Translations under genes and position numbers: made by a program
Origin: Methanobrevibacter sp.
GTDB lineage: Archaea > Methanobacteriota > Methanobacteria > Methanobacteriales > Methanobacteriaceae
Length of the DNA stretch: 46,547 nt
Reading direction: 5' to 3'
Assembly: GCA_017553445.1 (NCBI GenBank)
Contig: JAFZMD010000058.1
Coordinates: forward strand, 1 to 46,547
Part shown: piece by piece, positions 27,344-34,170 of the stretch
Layout of the letters: every line of letters starts with the position of its first letter
Numbering within the stretch: position 1 is the first letter of the stretch
The notes under the pieces: generated by a model
What the model was told of the DNA's origin: nothing
Databases searched by the model: none
What the model saw: only the letters and a program-made list of their open reading frames with translations

Positions 27344-27379
27344 TACAACAATGTATAATGAGCATCAATAACTTTGAGT

Positions 27380-28264
27380 TCATTTAGGATTGTTTATCAG
27401 TGCACAATCAGAACACACCAACCCCATTATCCCATAATCAAATTCCAAATTAGATCCCGAACAATCCCTGCAGACAGAATCATATTCCAAAATAACATGA
27501 CCGCAATTTCTACAAAGCAACTTTGAAGATTTTTTATCATAGATTACATTAAATTGACCGCAATTTCTACATTTAAACTTGTTTAAATCAATATAAGGTG
27601 AAAAATCTGTAAAAATATCATCGAATGAATTTTCCAATTGATTGTGCCAGTTGCTGTAAAATTCCATTTTTACAAAAACACTGCAGTTTTCAAACATCTT
27701 TTCAAATTCACATTCCTCATTTATCTTCCAATCCTTAATTGAGCCTATATCTTTTATCTTTTCACAACGTTTGAACATGTACTGCATGTTTTTAACATTT
27801 TCTACATCAAAAGATTCCAAACCGTTAACAGTTTCCAGATTAGTGCAATATGCAAACATTCGGCTTAAATCAGATATGTTACTGGTATCCCATGAATCCA
27901 AACCGGAAACAGTTTTCAAACTTTTTAAATCATAAAACATACATTTTAAAGAAGTTACATTGGATTTAACATTTAATGCGACAATAGCTTTAACATTTTT
28001 TAATTGATTATGTCCATATCTTGAAAATGAGAATTTCTTGTAAAAAAAGTAATTGGACAAATCCTCCTTTTGAGATAAATCCAGACTGATATAAACGATA
28101 TCAGCCAAATCTTTCACTTCACTAAAATCTGTGAGATTTTCACCATTTTTTAATATGATTAAGCAATCAATGCCATCCAATTCATAAATACTTTTTGTAG
28201 TTGTGTTTAACTTTTCAAAATCAGCCAAATCTTCATTGTAGAAAAAATCACAATCATATTCCAT
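27380..28264 (-). CDS. BspA-type leucine-rich (DUF285) protein with C-terminal zinc ribbons
   Basis: 294 residues. The middle holds DUF285/BspA-like repeats: a string of W-(D/K)-x-(S/E)-(N/C) and M-(F/Y)-x-x-C phrases (SLKCMFYDLKSL, LSRMFAYCTNLETV, NMQYMFKRCEKI). The C terminus has Cys pairs CRNCGQ, CRNCGH, CRDCSG and CSDC, forming two zinc ribbons. The N-terminal part (EKLNTTTKSIYEL ... LADIVYIS) is shared with the broken gene at 40609-41204. No signal peptide, unlike secreted BspA proteins, so it is probably an intracellular binding protein. Function unknown. Confidence 0.75.
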   Translation of the reverse strand: MEYDCDFFYNEDLADFEKLNTTTKSIYELDGIDCLIILKNGENLTDFSEVKDLADIVYISLDLSQKEDLSNYFFYKKFSFSRYGHNQLKNVKAIVALNVKSNVTSLKCMFYDLKSLKTVSGLDSWDTSNISDLSRMFAYCTNLETVNGLESFDVENVKNMQYMFKRCEKIKDIGSIKDWKINEECEFEKMFENCSVFVKMEFYSNWHNQLENSFDDIFTDFSPYIDLNKFKCRNCGQFNVIYDKKSSKLLCRNCGHVILEYDSVCRDCSGSNLEFDYGIMGLVCSDCALINNPK

Positions 28265-28285
28265 GATTAATATTATGTTTTTATG

Positions 28286-28304
28286 AAAGAAAATGTTTTT
28301 CTTT
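28286..28304. promoter_or_regulatory. Palindrome upstream of the leucine-rich/zinc-ribbon gene
   Basis: AAAGAAAA-TGT-TTTTCTTT is a perfect 8-bp inverted repeat about 20 bases before the ATG at 28264. It may be an operator; it is related in composition to, but not the same as, the TAAAG-N6-CTTTA element. Confidence 0.3.
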
Positions 28305-28359
28305 AATAGAATAAGTCTAAAGAATTATTAAAAAATATGTTAATTGAAATAAAGAAATG

Positions 28360-28389
28360 AAAAAAGAGAAAGTAAAAAAATACTTTCTC
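28360..28389 (-). terminator. Hairpin-plus-T terminator of the EF-1alpha unit
   Basis: GAGAAAGTA and TACTTTCTC form a 9-bp stem with a six-base loop, followed on the minus strand by TTTTTT. It lies just after the EF-1alpha stop codon. Confidence 0.7.
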
Positions 28390-28400
28390 AAATTTTAAAT

Positions 28401-29642
28401 CTATTTAGCAGGAGTTACATCAAGACATAATCCTGCTGCAACAGTTTCACCCATGTCCCTGATAGCAAATCTACCCATTTGTGGGATTCTTTTTGCTTTT
28501 TCAATGCACATTGGTTTAGTAGGTCTAATTTTTACAATAGCTGCATTACCGGTTTTTAAGAAATCTGGGTTTTCTTTTTCAACTTGACCAGTAGATGGGT
28601 TTAATGTTTTAACTAATTCAGTGAAAGTACATGCTACCTGGGAAGTGTGGCAGTGGAATACTGGAGTGTATCCAACAGTGATTACACCAGGGTGTTGTAA
28701 AACAACGATTTGAGCTTCAAATTCTTTTGCAACAGTTGGAGCGTCACCAACGTGTCCTACTACATCTCCTCTCCTTACGTCATTTTTACCTACACCCCTT
28801 ACGTTGAATCCAATGTTATCACCAGGTTCAGCAACAGCCATGTCTTCGTGGTGCATTTGAATAGATCTTACTTCACCGGATACACCGGCAGGTTCAAAGA
28901 CTACTTTTTCACCGTTTTTCATGACCCCAGTTTCTACTCTTCCAACGGTAACAGTTCCTACACCAGTAATGGAGTATACATCTTGAACTGGAACCCTTAA
29001 TGGTAAATCAACTGGTTTTTCAGGAGCAGATAATTTGTCAAATGCTTCAAATAATGCATCTCCTTTGTACCATGGGGTGTTTTCAGATTTTTCTTTAAGG
29101 TTGTCACCTTCAAATGCGGATACTGGAATGAATGCTACTTCGTCAGGGTTGAAACCTACAGTTTTAATTAAAGCAGATACTTGTTCAATTAATTCGTTGT
29201 ATTTTTCTTCAGAGTAATCAACTAAGTCCATTTTGTTGATTGCAACGATTAATTGCCCGATACCTAAAGTTCTGGATAAGAATACGTGTTCTTTGGTTTG
29301 TGGCATTACACCATCGTCTGCTGCTACAACCAATACGGCTGCATCTGCCTGGGAAGCACCTGTAATCATGTTTTTAACGAAGTCCCTGTGTCCTGGGCAG
29401 TCTACTACAGTGTAGTCGTATTTTTTAGTGGAGAATTTTTGGTGAGCTAAATCGATAGTAATTCCGCCATCTCTTTCTGCTTTTAATGTGTCCATAACAT
29501 TTCTGAATCTGCTTTCTCCTTCATCTAATTGTTGTTCTGCGATTGCACCAGCTTTTAATAATACGTGTCCAACTAAAGTGGATTTTCCGTGATCTACGTG
29601 TCCAACAAATGCTAAGTTAATGTGTTCTTTTTCTTTTACCAT
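28401..29642 (-). CDS. tuf: Translation elongation factor EF-1alpha
   Basis: 413 residues, normal archaeal length. GTP-binding motifs are [20 protein letters not shown] and VSAFEGD, followed by two beta-barrel domains. It delivers aminoacyl-tRNA to the ribosome. Switch I reads ERDGGITID where most homologs have an (E)RERG(V/I)TID type sequence, a small departure. The usual neighbours (rpsL, rpsG, EF-2, rpsJ) are missing: it follows a vWA gene by 37 bases with only a GGAGGT ribosome site in the gap, so the two are probably cotranscribed. Whether it is the only EF-1alpha gene or an extra copy cannot be decided from the window. Confidence 0.95.
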   Translation of the reverse strand: MVKEKEHINLAFVGHVDHGKSTLVGHVLLKAGAIAEQQLDEGESRFRNVMDTLKAERDGGITIDLAHQKFSTKKYDYTVVDCPGHRDFVKNMITGASQADAAVLVVAADDGVMPQTKEHVFLSRTLGIGQLIVAINKMDLVDYSEEKYNELIEQVSALIKTVGFNPDEVAFIPVSAFEGDNLKEKSENTPWYKGDALFEAFDKLSAPEKPVDLPLRVPVQDVYSITGVGTVTVGRVETGVMKNGEKVVFEPAGVSGEVRSIQMHHEDMAVAEPGDNIGFNVRGVGKNDVRRGDVVGHVGDAPTVAKEFEAQIVVLQHPGVITVGYTPVFHCHTSQVACTFTELVKTLNPSTGQVEKENPDFLKTGNAAIVKIRPTKPMCIEKAKRIPQMGRFAIRDMGETVAAGLCLDVTPAK

Positions 29643-29679
29643 TATTATCTACCTCCTTTTTAGTCAATTAACAAAACAT

Positions 29680-30339
29680 TTAGAATAAACCTATTTTCCA
29701 ATCATCGCCGACTTCTTCATCCTCTTCACATTCTTCATATGATTCTTTGAAAGATGAAACGCTATCGAATAATGCTCCAAAACCTGCAGCACATTTTTCA
29801 TAATTGGCTGAACGTTCTCTTTCAATACCAATGCTTGATGCTTCTGCATAGGAATCGATGTCAGCACCGATGAATAAGAATTCCCAATCATGATTTTTGA
29901 TGAGATTTTTAACATCAGCTCTGGAATATTTTTCAGATGCATTTTCCAAACCATCGGTTGTGATGACAAATAAAACTTTGTTATTTACTTCTTTATCAAA
30001 AGAGACAATAGTATGACCAACTGCATCCAATAATGCTGTACATCCACATGCAAAATATTCTTCACTTGTTAATGCCTCCACATCAGCTATTGGCTTTCTA
30101 GTGTATAGAATTTCATATTCATCATTGAAGAGCACAAGAGTAACGCGAGTATTTGGATTTTTAACTCTTTCTCTTTGAATAAATGAATTAAATCCTCCAA
30201 TAGTATCTTCTACAGAATCACACATGGATCCGCTTTTATCCAAAACGAATATCAAATCCATATCGACATGTGAAGCATTTTCATTTGTAACAACATTCTT
30301 TTCATTTATCTTTTCAAATGAATCTACAGTTCGTTTCAT
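29680..30339 (-). CDS. vWA-domain protein (TerY/YegL-like), first copy
   Basis: 219 residues, one von Willebrand A domain with an intact metal-ion site: DKSGSM near residue 33, Thr in GCTALLDAVG and Asp in TTDGLEN. The short intracellular vWA type is typical of TerY/YegL proteins that work with kinases, phosphatases and chaperones. AAGGAGGT precedes the ATG. Its promoter has the TAAAG-N6-CTTTA element, and EF-1alpha follows in the same direction. About two thirds of the sequence matches the neighbouring vWA gene by eye, so this is a tandem duplication. Confidence 0.88.
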   Translation of the reverse strand: MKRTVDSFEKINEKNVVTNENASHVDMDLIFVLDKSGSMCDSVEDTIGGFNSFIQRERVKNPNTRVTLVLFNDEYEILYTRKPIADVEALTSEEYFACGCTALLDAVGHTIVSFDKEVNNKVLFVITTDGLENASEKYSRADVKNLIKNHDWEFLFIGADIDSYAEASSIGIERERSANYEKCAAGFGALFDSVSSFKESYEECEEDEEVGDDWKIGLF

Positions 30340-30437
30340 ATTTTACCTCCTTAATATTGATTTAAAGTTTTATTCTCCAGATTAATCCAGAAAAATGAAG
30401 ATTATGCATCTCCAATACATAATATCTTTTAAAAGAC

Positions 30438-30465
30438 ATATAAATCACGTAAAGGAAATGCTTTA
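30438..30465 (-). promoter_or_regulatory. vWA/EF-1alpha promoter with TAAAG-N6-CTTTA palindrome
   Basis: On the minus strand TAAAG-CATTTC-CTTTA (30450-30465) is followed by CGTGATTTATATG, whose TATA part spans about 30438-30447. It sits 10 bases after the stop codon of the upstream vWA gene. The same N6 (CATTTC) is used in the glmS copy. Confidence 0.6.
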
Positions 30466-30474
30466 AATGAAAAT

Positions 30475-31128
30475 TTAATCCAGCTCTTTTTTCCAGTCGC
30501 TTCCTCTAACCTGTTCATCATTTTCATAAGACCTTTTGAATCTTGAAACATCATTGAATAATGCACCAAGACCGGCGCTAGATTTATGGAATTTAGCTGC
30601 ACGATATCTAGGAATTCCAAGATTTCTTGCTTCGGAATATGAGTCAATATTTGCTCCAATGAATAAGAATTCCCATGGCTTTTCATTGATGAGTTTTTTA
30701 ACCTGATCCTTTGTGAATTCCTTTGAAGCATTTTCCAAACCGTCGGTTGTAATGACAAACATGACTTTTTTACATACTTCACCGTCAAGTGAAACAATTG
30801 TCCTTCCAACTGCATCAAGAAGTGCAGTACAACCGCCTGTGCAATATTCCTTATTAGTTAATTGCTTAACTTCATCAATTGGTTTTCTGGTGTATAAGAT
30901 TTTATATTCATCATCAAAAAGAACTAAAGTTACACGAGTATTTTTATTATTTGCCCTTTCCTTTTCAATGAATGAATTGAAACCGCCAATCGTATCCTCT
31001 TCAATATCCCACATGGATCCGCTTTTATCCAAGATAAATACTAAATCCATGTCAACATCTTCATTATCATTTAAGCTATTGAACGATTTTACATTAGTCA
31101 CATTTTTCAAATCTGAAAATAAACCCAT
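30475..31128 (-). CDS. vWA-domain protein (TerY/YegL-like), second copy
   Basis: 217 residues, a close paralog of the protein at 29680. Metal-ion site: DKSGSM near 34, Thr in GCTALLDAVG and Asp in TTDGLEN. A strong GGAGG site precedes the ATG. Only 57 bases separate it from the last tRNA of the array, and the TATA-like stretch there is very close to the ATG, so it may be partly read through from the tRNA promoters. No signal peptide. Likely an intracellular assembly factor; partner unknown. Confidence 0.88.
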   Translation of the reverse strand: MGLFSDLKNVTNVKSFNSLNDNEDVDMDLVFILDKSGSMWDIEEDTIGGFNSFIEKERANNKNTRVTLVLFDDEYKILYTRKPIDEVKQLTNKEYCTGGCTALLDAVGRTIVSLDGEVCKKVMFVITTDGLENASKEFTKDQVKKLINEKPWEFLFIGANIDSYSEARNLGIPRYRAAKFHKSSAGLGALFNDVSRFKRSYENDEQVRGSDWKKELD

Positions 31129-31185
31129 TATTTTCCTCCAAAATTTTTTTATATCGCAACCATAACAATTTTTTGATTACGGAAC

Positions 31186-31262
31186 GGTACCGACAGGATT
31201 TGAACCTGCGAATTGCCTAGACTAGCAATCTAGCGTAATCGGCCTGACTATACGACGGTACC
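31186..31262 (-). tRNA. tRNA-Ser(GCT), short variable loop
   Basis: Perfect 7-bp acceptor (GGTACCG), 5-bp anticodon stem CTAGA/TCTAG with loop TTGCTAG, and a good T arm. The anticodon GCT reads AGC/AGU serine codons, and the discriminator is G, as in archaeal Ser, Asp and Asn tRNAs. The variable region is only 7 bases, whereas the two other Ser tRNAs here have the long arm that serine tRNAs normally need. Charging with Ser is therefore uncertain. Confidence 0.75.
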
Positions 31263-31321
31263 AACATTTTGAATAGGGATAAAACCATAATATGGATTAA
31301 ATCCCCATATATGGCAGAAAT

Positions 31322-31391
31322 GAGAACGGAAGGATTTGAACCCCCATCAGATGGTCTGGAGCCAACTATGCTGCCGTTACACCACGTCCTC
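31322..31391 (-). tRNA. tRNA-Trp(CCA)
   Basis: 70 bases. Acceptor GAGGACG pairs with CGTTCTC with a G-U pair; anticodon loop CTCCAGA. The anticodon stem contains one U-U mismatch (second pair). No intron. Small D arm. Confidence 0.8.
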
Positions 31392-31476
31392 ATTCAGTTA
31401 GATGTACGGGCAGAGATTTGGAAGCAATCCTCTTCTTGCAAAGAGGCATTTTCCATTAGAACTGCCCATACAAAAT

Positions 31477-31546
31477 GCTAAAGTCGGGAGTCGAACCCGA
31501 ATCCTAACCTTGGAAGGGTCATATGCTACCATTACACCACTAAAGC
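31477..31546 (-). tRNA. tRNA-Gly(TCC)
   Basis: Anticodon loop CTTCCAA; T arm TCGGG/CCCGA is perfect. The acceptor GCTTTAG against CTTTAGC has two adjacent U-U mismatches (pairs 4-69 and 5-68), which is unusual. A decayed copy of this gene lies at 31634-31702. Confidence 0.75.
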
Positions 31547-31553
31547 AACTAAT

Positions 31554-31624
31554 AGGTCCGGTGGGATTTGAACCCACGTCGACCGCTGATCAGGCTTCCA
31601 GTTTCCCAACTAAAATACGGACCT
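31554..31624 (-). pseudogene. Degenerate tRNA-Ile(GAT)
   Basis: Acceptor (AGGTCCG/CGGACCT) and T stem are perfect and match the intact tRNA-Ile at 31703. The D stem keeps only two of four pairs, the anticodon stem three of five, and base 37 is C. It looks like a decaying duplicate. Confidence 0.6.
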
Positions 31625-31633
31625 ATATACAAG

Positions 31634-31702
31634 ACAAATATGCTGAATCAAACCAGAATATTTGCCTTGAAATGATTATATACCACCATTTCACCACCAA
31701 AT
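31634..31702 (-). pseudogene. Relic of tRNA-Gly
   Basis: Aligns over nearly its whole length with tRNA-Gly(TCC) at 31477: TGGTG-x-AATGGT near the 5' end and TTTCAAGG at the anticodon (now TTC). Acceptor and T stems no longer pair. A dead duplicate. Confidence 0.5.
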
Positions 31703-31774
31703 AGGTCCGATGGGACTCGAACCCACGACCTCACGCTTATCAGGCGCACACTCTACCAACTGAGCTACGAACCT
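31703..31774 (-). tRNA. tRNA-Ile(GAT)
   Basis: Canonical 72-base cloverleaf; anticodon loop CTGATAA, T loop TTCGAGT, acceptor AGGTTCG/CGGACCT with one G-U. Confidence 0.92.
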
Positions 31775-31791
31775 ATATTCATTCATCAAAA

Positions 31792-31862
31792 GGTGATGCC
31801 CGGAATCGAACCGGGATAGAACAGCTCTGCAGGCTGCCACCTTGCCAATCGGTCACATCACC
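31792..31862 (-). tRNA. tRNA-Cys(GCA)
   Basis: 71-base cloverleaf; acceptor GGTGATG/CATCACC, anticodon loop CTGCAGA in a GCAGC/GCTGT stem. Confidence 0.92.
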
Positions 31863-31864
31863 AG

Positions 31865-31938
31865 GGCGACATATGGGATTTGCACCCATTCCACAAGCTT
31901 CACAGACTTGTATGCTGACTCATAACACTAATGTCACC
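31865..31938 (-). tRNA. tRNA-His(GTG), atypical loops
   Basis: Coordinates include the extra G at -1 and C73, the tRNA-His hallmark. Anticodon loop CTGTGAA. The T loop reads TGCAAAT instead of TTC-type, and the nine-base D loop (TATGAGTCA) lacks the GG pair, so the normal D-loop/T-loop contacts would be absent. It may be functional or failing. Confidence 0.75.
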
Positions 31939-31951
31939 ATACCCATAAAAC

Positions 31952-32022
31952 GGTGAAACCGGGAATCGAACCCGGATTAATGGGCTGACAACCCATCATA
32001 CTAGCCGCTATACTATTTCACC
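31952..32022 (-). tRNA. tRNA-Asp(GTC)
   Basis: Perfect acceptor GGTGAAA/TTTCACC, anticodon loop TTGTCAG in an ATGGG/CCCAT stem, G73. Canonical. Confidence 0.93.
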
Positions 32023-32093
32023 AAAACTCCTGAAATGGAGGTATTGAAGTATATCTTCAATACCAAAATCACCTAATTTCCTGCTGGTTAAAT

Positions 32094-32164
32094 GGTCATA
32101 CCGGGAATCGAACCCGGGTTAACGGATCGAAAGTCCATTGGGATTGCCTCTACCTCATATGACC
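32094..32164 (-). tRNA. tRNA-Glu(TTC)
   Basis: Acceptor GGTCATA/TATGACC, anticodon loop CTTTCGA in an ATGGA/TCCGT stem, T arm CCGGG/CCCGG. The D stem has one weak pair. Confidence 0.9.
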
Positions 32165-32275
32165 TTAATTTTGGATTGAAGTAAAAACTCCAATCCCGGA
32201 GATTAAATAATGAAAGATTTTTACCAATTATGGCAAAGTTTGGCAATAATCCATTTGATTTTTCAAATGGATAAT

Positions 32276-32347
32276 CGGGAAGATGGGACTCGAACCCATG
32301 AAAACTCGGTCTACAGCCGAGCGTAATAGCCACTATACCACTTCCCG
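32276..32347 (-). tRNA. tRNA-Tyr(GTA)
   Basis: Acceptor CGGGAAG/CTTCCCG with the C1-G72 pair typical of archaeal tRNA-Tyr; anticodon loop CTGTAGA in a CTCGG/CCGAG stem. Confidence 0.93.
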
Positions 32348-32357
32348 AAATATTTAT

Positions 32358-32428
32358 AGGCTTGAAGGGATTCGAACCCCCGACCGTCTCGGTGTAAACG
32401 AGATACTCTCCCACTGAGTTACAAGCCC
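32358..32428 (-). tRNA. tRNA-Val(TAC)
   Basis: Anticodon loop TTTACAC in a TCTCG/CGAGA stem; acceptor GGGCTTG/CAAGCCT with a G1-U72 wobble; T arm GGGGG/CCCTT. Confidence 0.9.
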
Positions 32429-32433
32429 AAAAA

Positions 32434-32506
32434 GGGTAAAGTGGGATTTTAACCCACGACCTTCCGGTTAAAAGCATGTGCATTCAACCATTCTGGCCAC
32501 TTACCC
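32434..32506 (-). pseudogene. Degenerate tRNA-Lys(TTT)
   Basis: Acceptor GGGTAAG/TTTACCC and T stem GTGGG/CCCAC hold, and the loop CTTTTAA gives anticodon TTT. Only two of five anticodon-stem pairs form (ACATG against CCGGA), and the T loop is TTAAAAT, losing the invariant C56. Probably non-functional or very unstable. Confidence 0.6.
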
Positions 32507-32583
32507 AAAGGGAACTGAAGATGAAACTTCAATCCCCAATTCGATTATTACATAAGGCATTTTTAAGATTATTCATCTTAAAC

Positions 32584-32654
32584 GGACATAGGAGGCTTCG
32601 AACCCCCATCTCTCGGTTAACAGCCAAGTATTTTACCTGTTAAAATATACGTCC
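32584..32654 (-). tRNA. tRNA-Asn(GTT)
   Basis: Acceptor GGACGTA/TATGTCC, anticodon loop CTGTTAA in a CTTGG/CCGAG stem. The D stem is made only of A-U pairs (TTTT/AAAA), a weak arm. Confidence 0.87.
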
Positions 32655-32666
32655 ATTAATCTGAAT

Positions 32667-32738
32667 AGCGAAGGTCGGATTCGAACCGACGGTCTTGAGG
32701 TCATGAGCCTCCTGGGTTAACCACTACCCCACCTCGCT
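32667..32738 (-). tRNA. tRNA-Met(CAT), probably initiator
   Basis: Anticodon loop CTCATGA. The acceptor begins AGCG with an A1-U72 pair, and the D region GTGGGGTAG is like archaeal initiators. The anticodon stem has two G-C pairs next to the loop rather than three, so elongator Met is not fully excluded. Confidence 0.85.
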
Positions 32739-32795
32739 ATATAAACCATGCATTAAATCACACAGCTTTAAATTAGAGATATAAAATCTTAAAGT

Positions 32796-32868
32796 AGTCC
32801 TGTCTAGAATCGAACTAGAACTATGGGTTCCAAAGACCCACGTGCTTACCATGTTACACTACAGGACT
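32796..32868 (-). tRNA. tRNA-Gln(TTG)
   Basis: Acceptor AGTCCTG/CAGGACT, anticodon loop CTTTGGA in a TGGGT/ACCCA stem, T arm TCTAG/CTAGA. Canonical. Confidence 0.92.
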
Positions 32869-32875
32869 ATTAAAT

Positions 32876-32947
32876 GGGGAAATCAGGATTTGAACCCAAA
32901 TCGAATGCTCCCAGAGCACCCTTGCTACTAGATTACACCATCTCCCC
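32876..32947 (-). tRNA. tRNA-Pro(TGG)
   Basis: Acceptor GGGGAGA/TTTCCCC; loop TCTGGGA gives anticodon TGG with C at position 33. The anticodon stem GGTGC/GCATT has two G-U pairs. Confidence 0.85.
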
Positions 32948-32955
32948 ACATGAAT

Positions 32956-33028
32956 GGGCTGCACCGGATTTGAACCGGTGACAAGGGGCTCTTCAGGCCC
33001 CCGCTCTCCCAGGCTGAGCTAACAGCCC
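32956..33028 (-). tRNA. tRNA-Phe(GAA)
   Basis: Acceptor GGGCTGT/GCAGCCC, anticodon loop CTGAAGA in a GGGGC/GCCCC stem. First gene of the 17-tRNA block after the promoter doublet at 33311-33454. Confidence 0.93.
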
Positions 33029-33310
33029 AAATTAATATGTTAAGGCTAAAATAAAAAAAAAACAATTGCCTGAAAATCATTTTAAAAAGCCAGCAAATTA
33101 TCACAGGAATAATTTAAAAGCTAAACTTCAACAGGAAATAAATTCCTACAGGACAAACCTAATTTTTTAAATTTTATGGTAATTTGGTAGACTACCATAA
33201 AAGTAATGGGATGATTGATCTATTCATTACAGCTATGGCAGCTACTTTGATTACACGGCCAATACATTGAACTAAACATAATTTCTCACAATATATAATT
33301 TATTTTTGAA

Positions 33311-33341
33311 TATATATAAATCACATAAAGAAAACACTTTA
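33311..33341 (-). promoter_or_regulatory. tRNA-array promoter, copy A
   Basis: Minus strand: TAAAG-TGTTTT-CTTTA (33326-33341), then TGTGA and the TATA box TTTATATATA (33311-33320). It would drive the tRNA-Phe to tRNA-Ser block. Confidence 0.6.
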
Positions 33342-33487
33342 CGCAACAATATCACATGATCCGAAAAGCAACAGCCTAAACGAACCATACCAAGTTTACT
33401 ATATACAATAATCTAAACTTAACGATATATAAATCACATAAAGAAAACACTTTACGCAACAATATCACATGATCCGAAAAGCTACAC
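33312..33487. repeat. Promoter repeat doublet 1
   Basis: A unit of about 113 bases (33312-33425) followed by a partial second unit (33426-33487) nearly identical over its first 55 bases. The same doublet recurs at 34482-34637. Each unit carries one palindrome and one TATA box. Confidence 0.75.
33426..33454 (-). promoter_or_regulatory. tRNA-array promoter, copy B
   Basis: TAAAG-TGTTTT-CTTTA at 33439-33454 with GATTTATATA next to it on the minus strand, the second promoter of doublet 1. Confidence 0.6.
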
Positions 33488-33506
33488 TTTTCCAAATCAT
33501 ACAAAT

Positions 33507-33590
33507 AGGTGCGGTGGGATTTGAACCCACGGAGGACTATACCGGCGAATCTTAAGTCCGCCCTCTTTGACCAGGCTGGAGTACACACCT
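33507..33590 (-). tRNA. tRNA-Leu(TAA), copy 1
   Basis: 84-base class II tRNA with a long variable arm; acceptor AGGTGTG/CGCACCT, anticodon loop CTTAAGA. One of three near-identical copies alternating with Ser tRNAs. Confidence 0.92.
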
Positions 33591-33607
33591 ATACAACATA
33601 TGAAAAC

Positions 33608-33691
33608 GCCATGTGGAGGATTCGAACCTCCGGTATCTAACGATACGCTCGCTCTCAAGGCGAGCACCTTCGACCACTCAGCCAACACAGC
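33608..33691 (-). tRNA. tRNA-Ser(TGA)
   Basis: 84-base class II tRNA with a long variable arm; anticodon loop CTTGAGA; G73. Near-identical to tRNA-Ser(GGA) outside the anticodon arm. Confidence 0.92.
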
Positions 33692-33700
33692 AAAAAAAAT

Positions 33701-33784
33701 AGGTGCGGTGGGATTTGAACCCACGGAGGACTAAACCGGCGAATTTTAAGTCCGCCCTCTTTGACCAGGCTGGAGTACACACCT
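33701..33784 (-). tRNA. tRNA-Leu(TAA), copy 2
   Basis: As copy 1 but anticodon loop CTTAAAA. A TATA-like box at about 33829-33838 on the minus strand, between this gene and tRNA-Ser(GGA), could start transcription here. Confidence 0.92.
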
Positions 33785-33840
33785 ATACGAAATCTAAAAG
33801 CCATAATTACAAATGTAACACTTAAATCACATATATAAAC

Positions 33841-33924
33841 GCCATGTGGAGGATTCGAACCTCCGGTATCTAACGATACGCTCACACTCCAAGCGAGCAC
33901 CTTCGACCACTCAGCCAACACAGC
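33841..33924 (-). tRNA. tRNA-Ser(GGA)
   Basis: Class II; loop TTGGAGT gives anticodon GGA. The stem has one G-U. Differs from tRNA-Ser(TGA) only around the anticodon, consistent with duplication followed by anticodon change. Confidence 0.92.
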
Positions 33925-33932
33925 ACAAAAAT

Positions 33933-34016
33933 AGGTGCGGTGGGATTTGAACCCACGGAGGACTAAACCGGCGAATCTTAAGTCCGCCCTCTTTGACCAG
34001 GCTGGAGTACACACCT
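33933..34016 (-). tRNA. tRNA-Leu(TAA), copy 3
   Basis: Near-identical to copies 1 and 2; anticodon loop CTTAAGA, long variable arm. Confidence 0.92.
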
Positions 34017-34090
34017 ATACAATATTTAAAAGCGTTACATGAATCATATCATAATAATTTTCTGAAATCAAACATATTACTATAACAAGC

Positions 34091-34170
34091 AGGTATGGAG
34101 GGATTTGAACCCCAGAAGCACTATGCATTTATTTTTCAGCCACTCTTTGGCCTGGCTTAAATACATGCCT
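34091..34170 (-). pseudogene. Degenerate tRNA-Leu
   Basis: Keeps the class II outline of the neighbouring Leu genes (AGGCATG start, GCCAGGCCAAAGAG in the D arm, T arm TGGGG/CCCTC-like, CATACCT end), but the anticodon stem is destroyed and one acceptor pair is lost. A fourth, decayed Leu copy at the upstream end of the array. Confidence 0.6.

Larger units (their letters stand above)
33029..33506. other. Leader region of the tRNA block
   Basis: About 480 bases with no gene. It contains a perfect 10-bp inverted repeat (33172-33181 and 33193-33202, 11-base loop), a short tRNA-Pro-like fragment around 33230-33260, and the doublet of promoter repeats at 33311-33487. Confidence 0.5.

Noticed and set aside
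31269-34014. Several ORFs of 70-131 codons across the tRNA array
   Set aside because: They run through intact tRNA genes on one or both strands and encode translated tRNA sequence; no ribosome sites.
31186-34170. Integrated element using a tRNA attachment site
   Set aside because: No integrase, transposase or direct att-like repeat of a tRNA 3' end is seen in the window.
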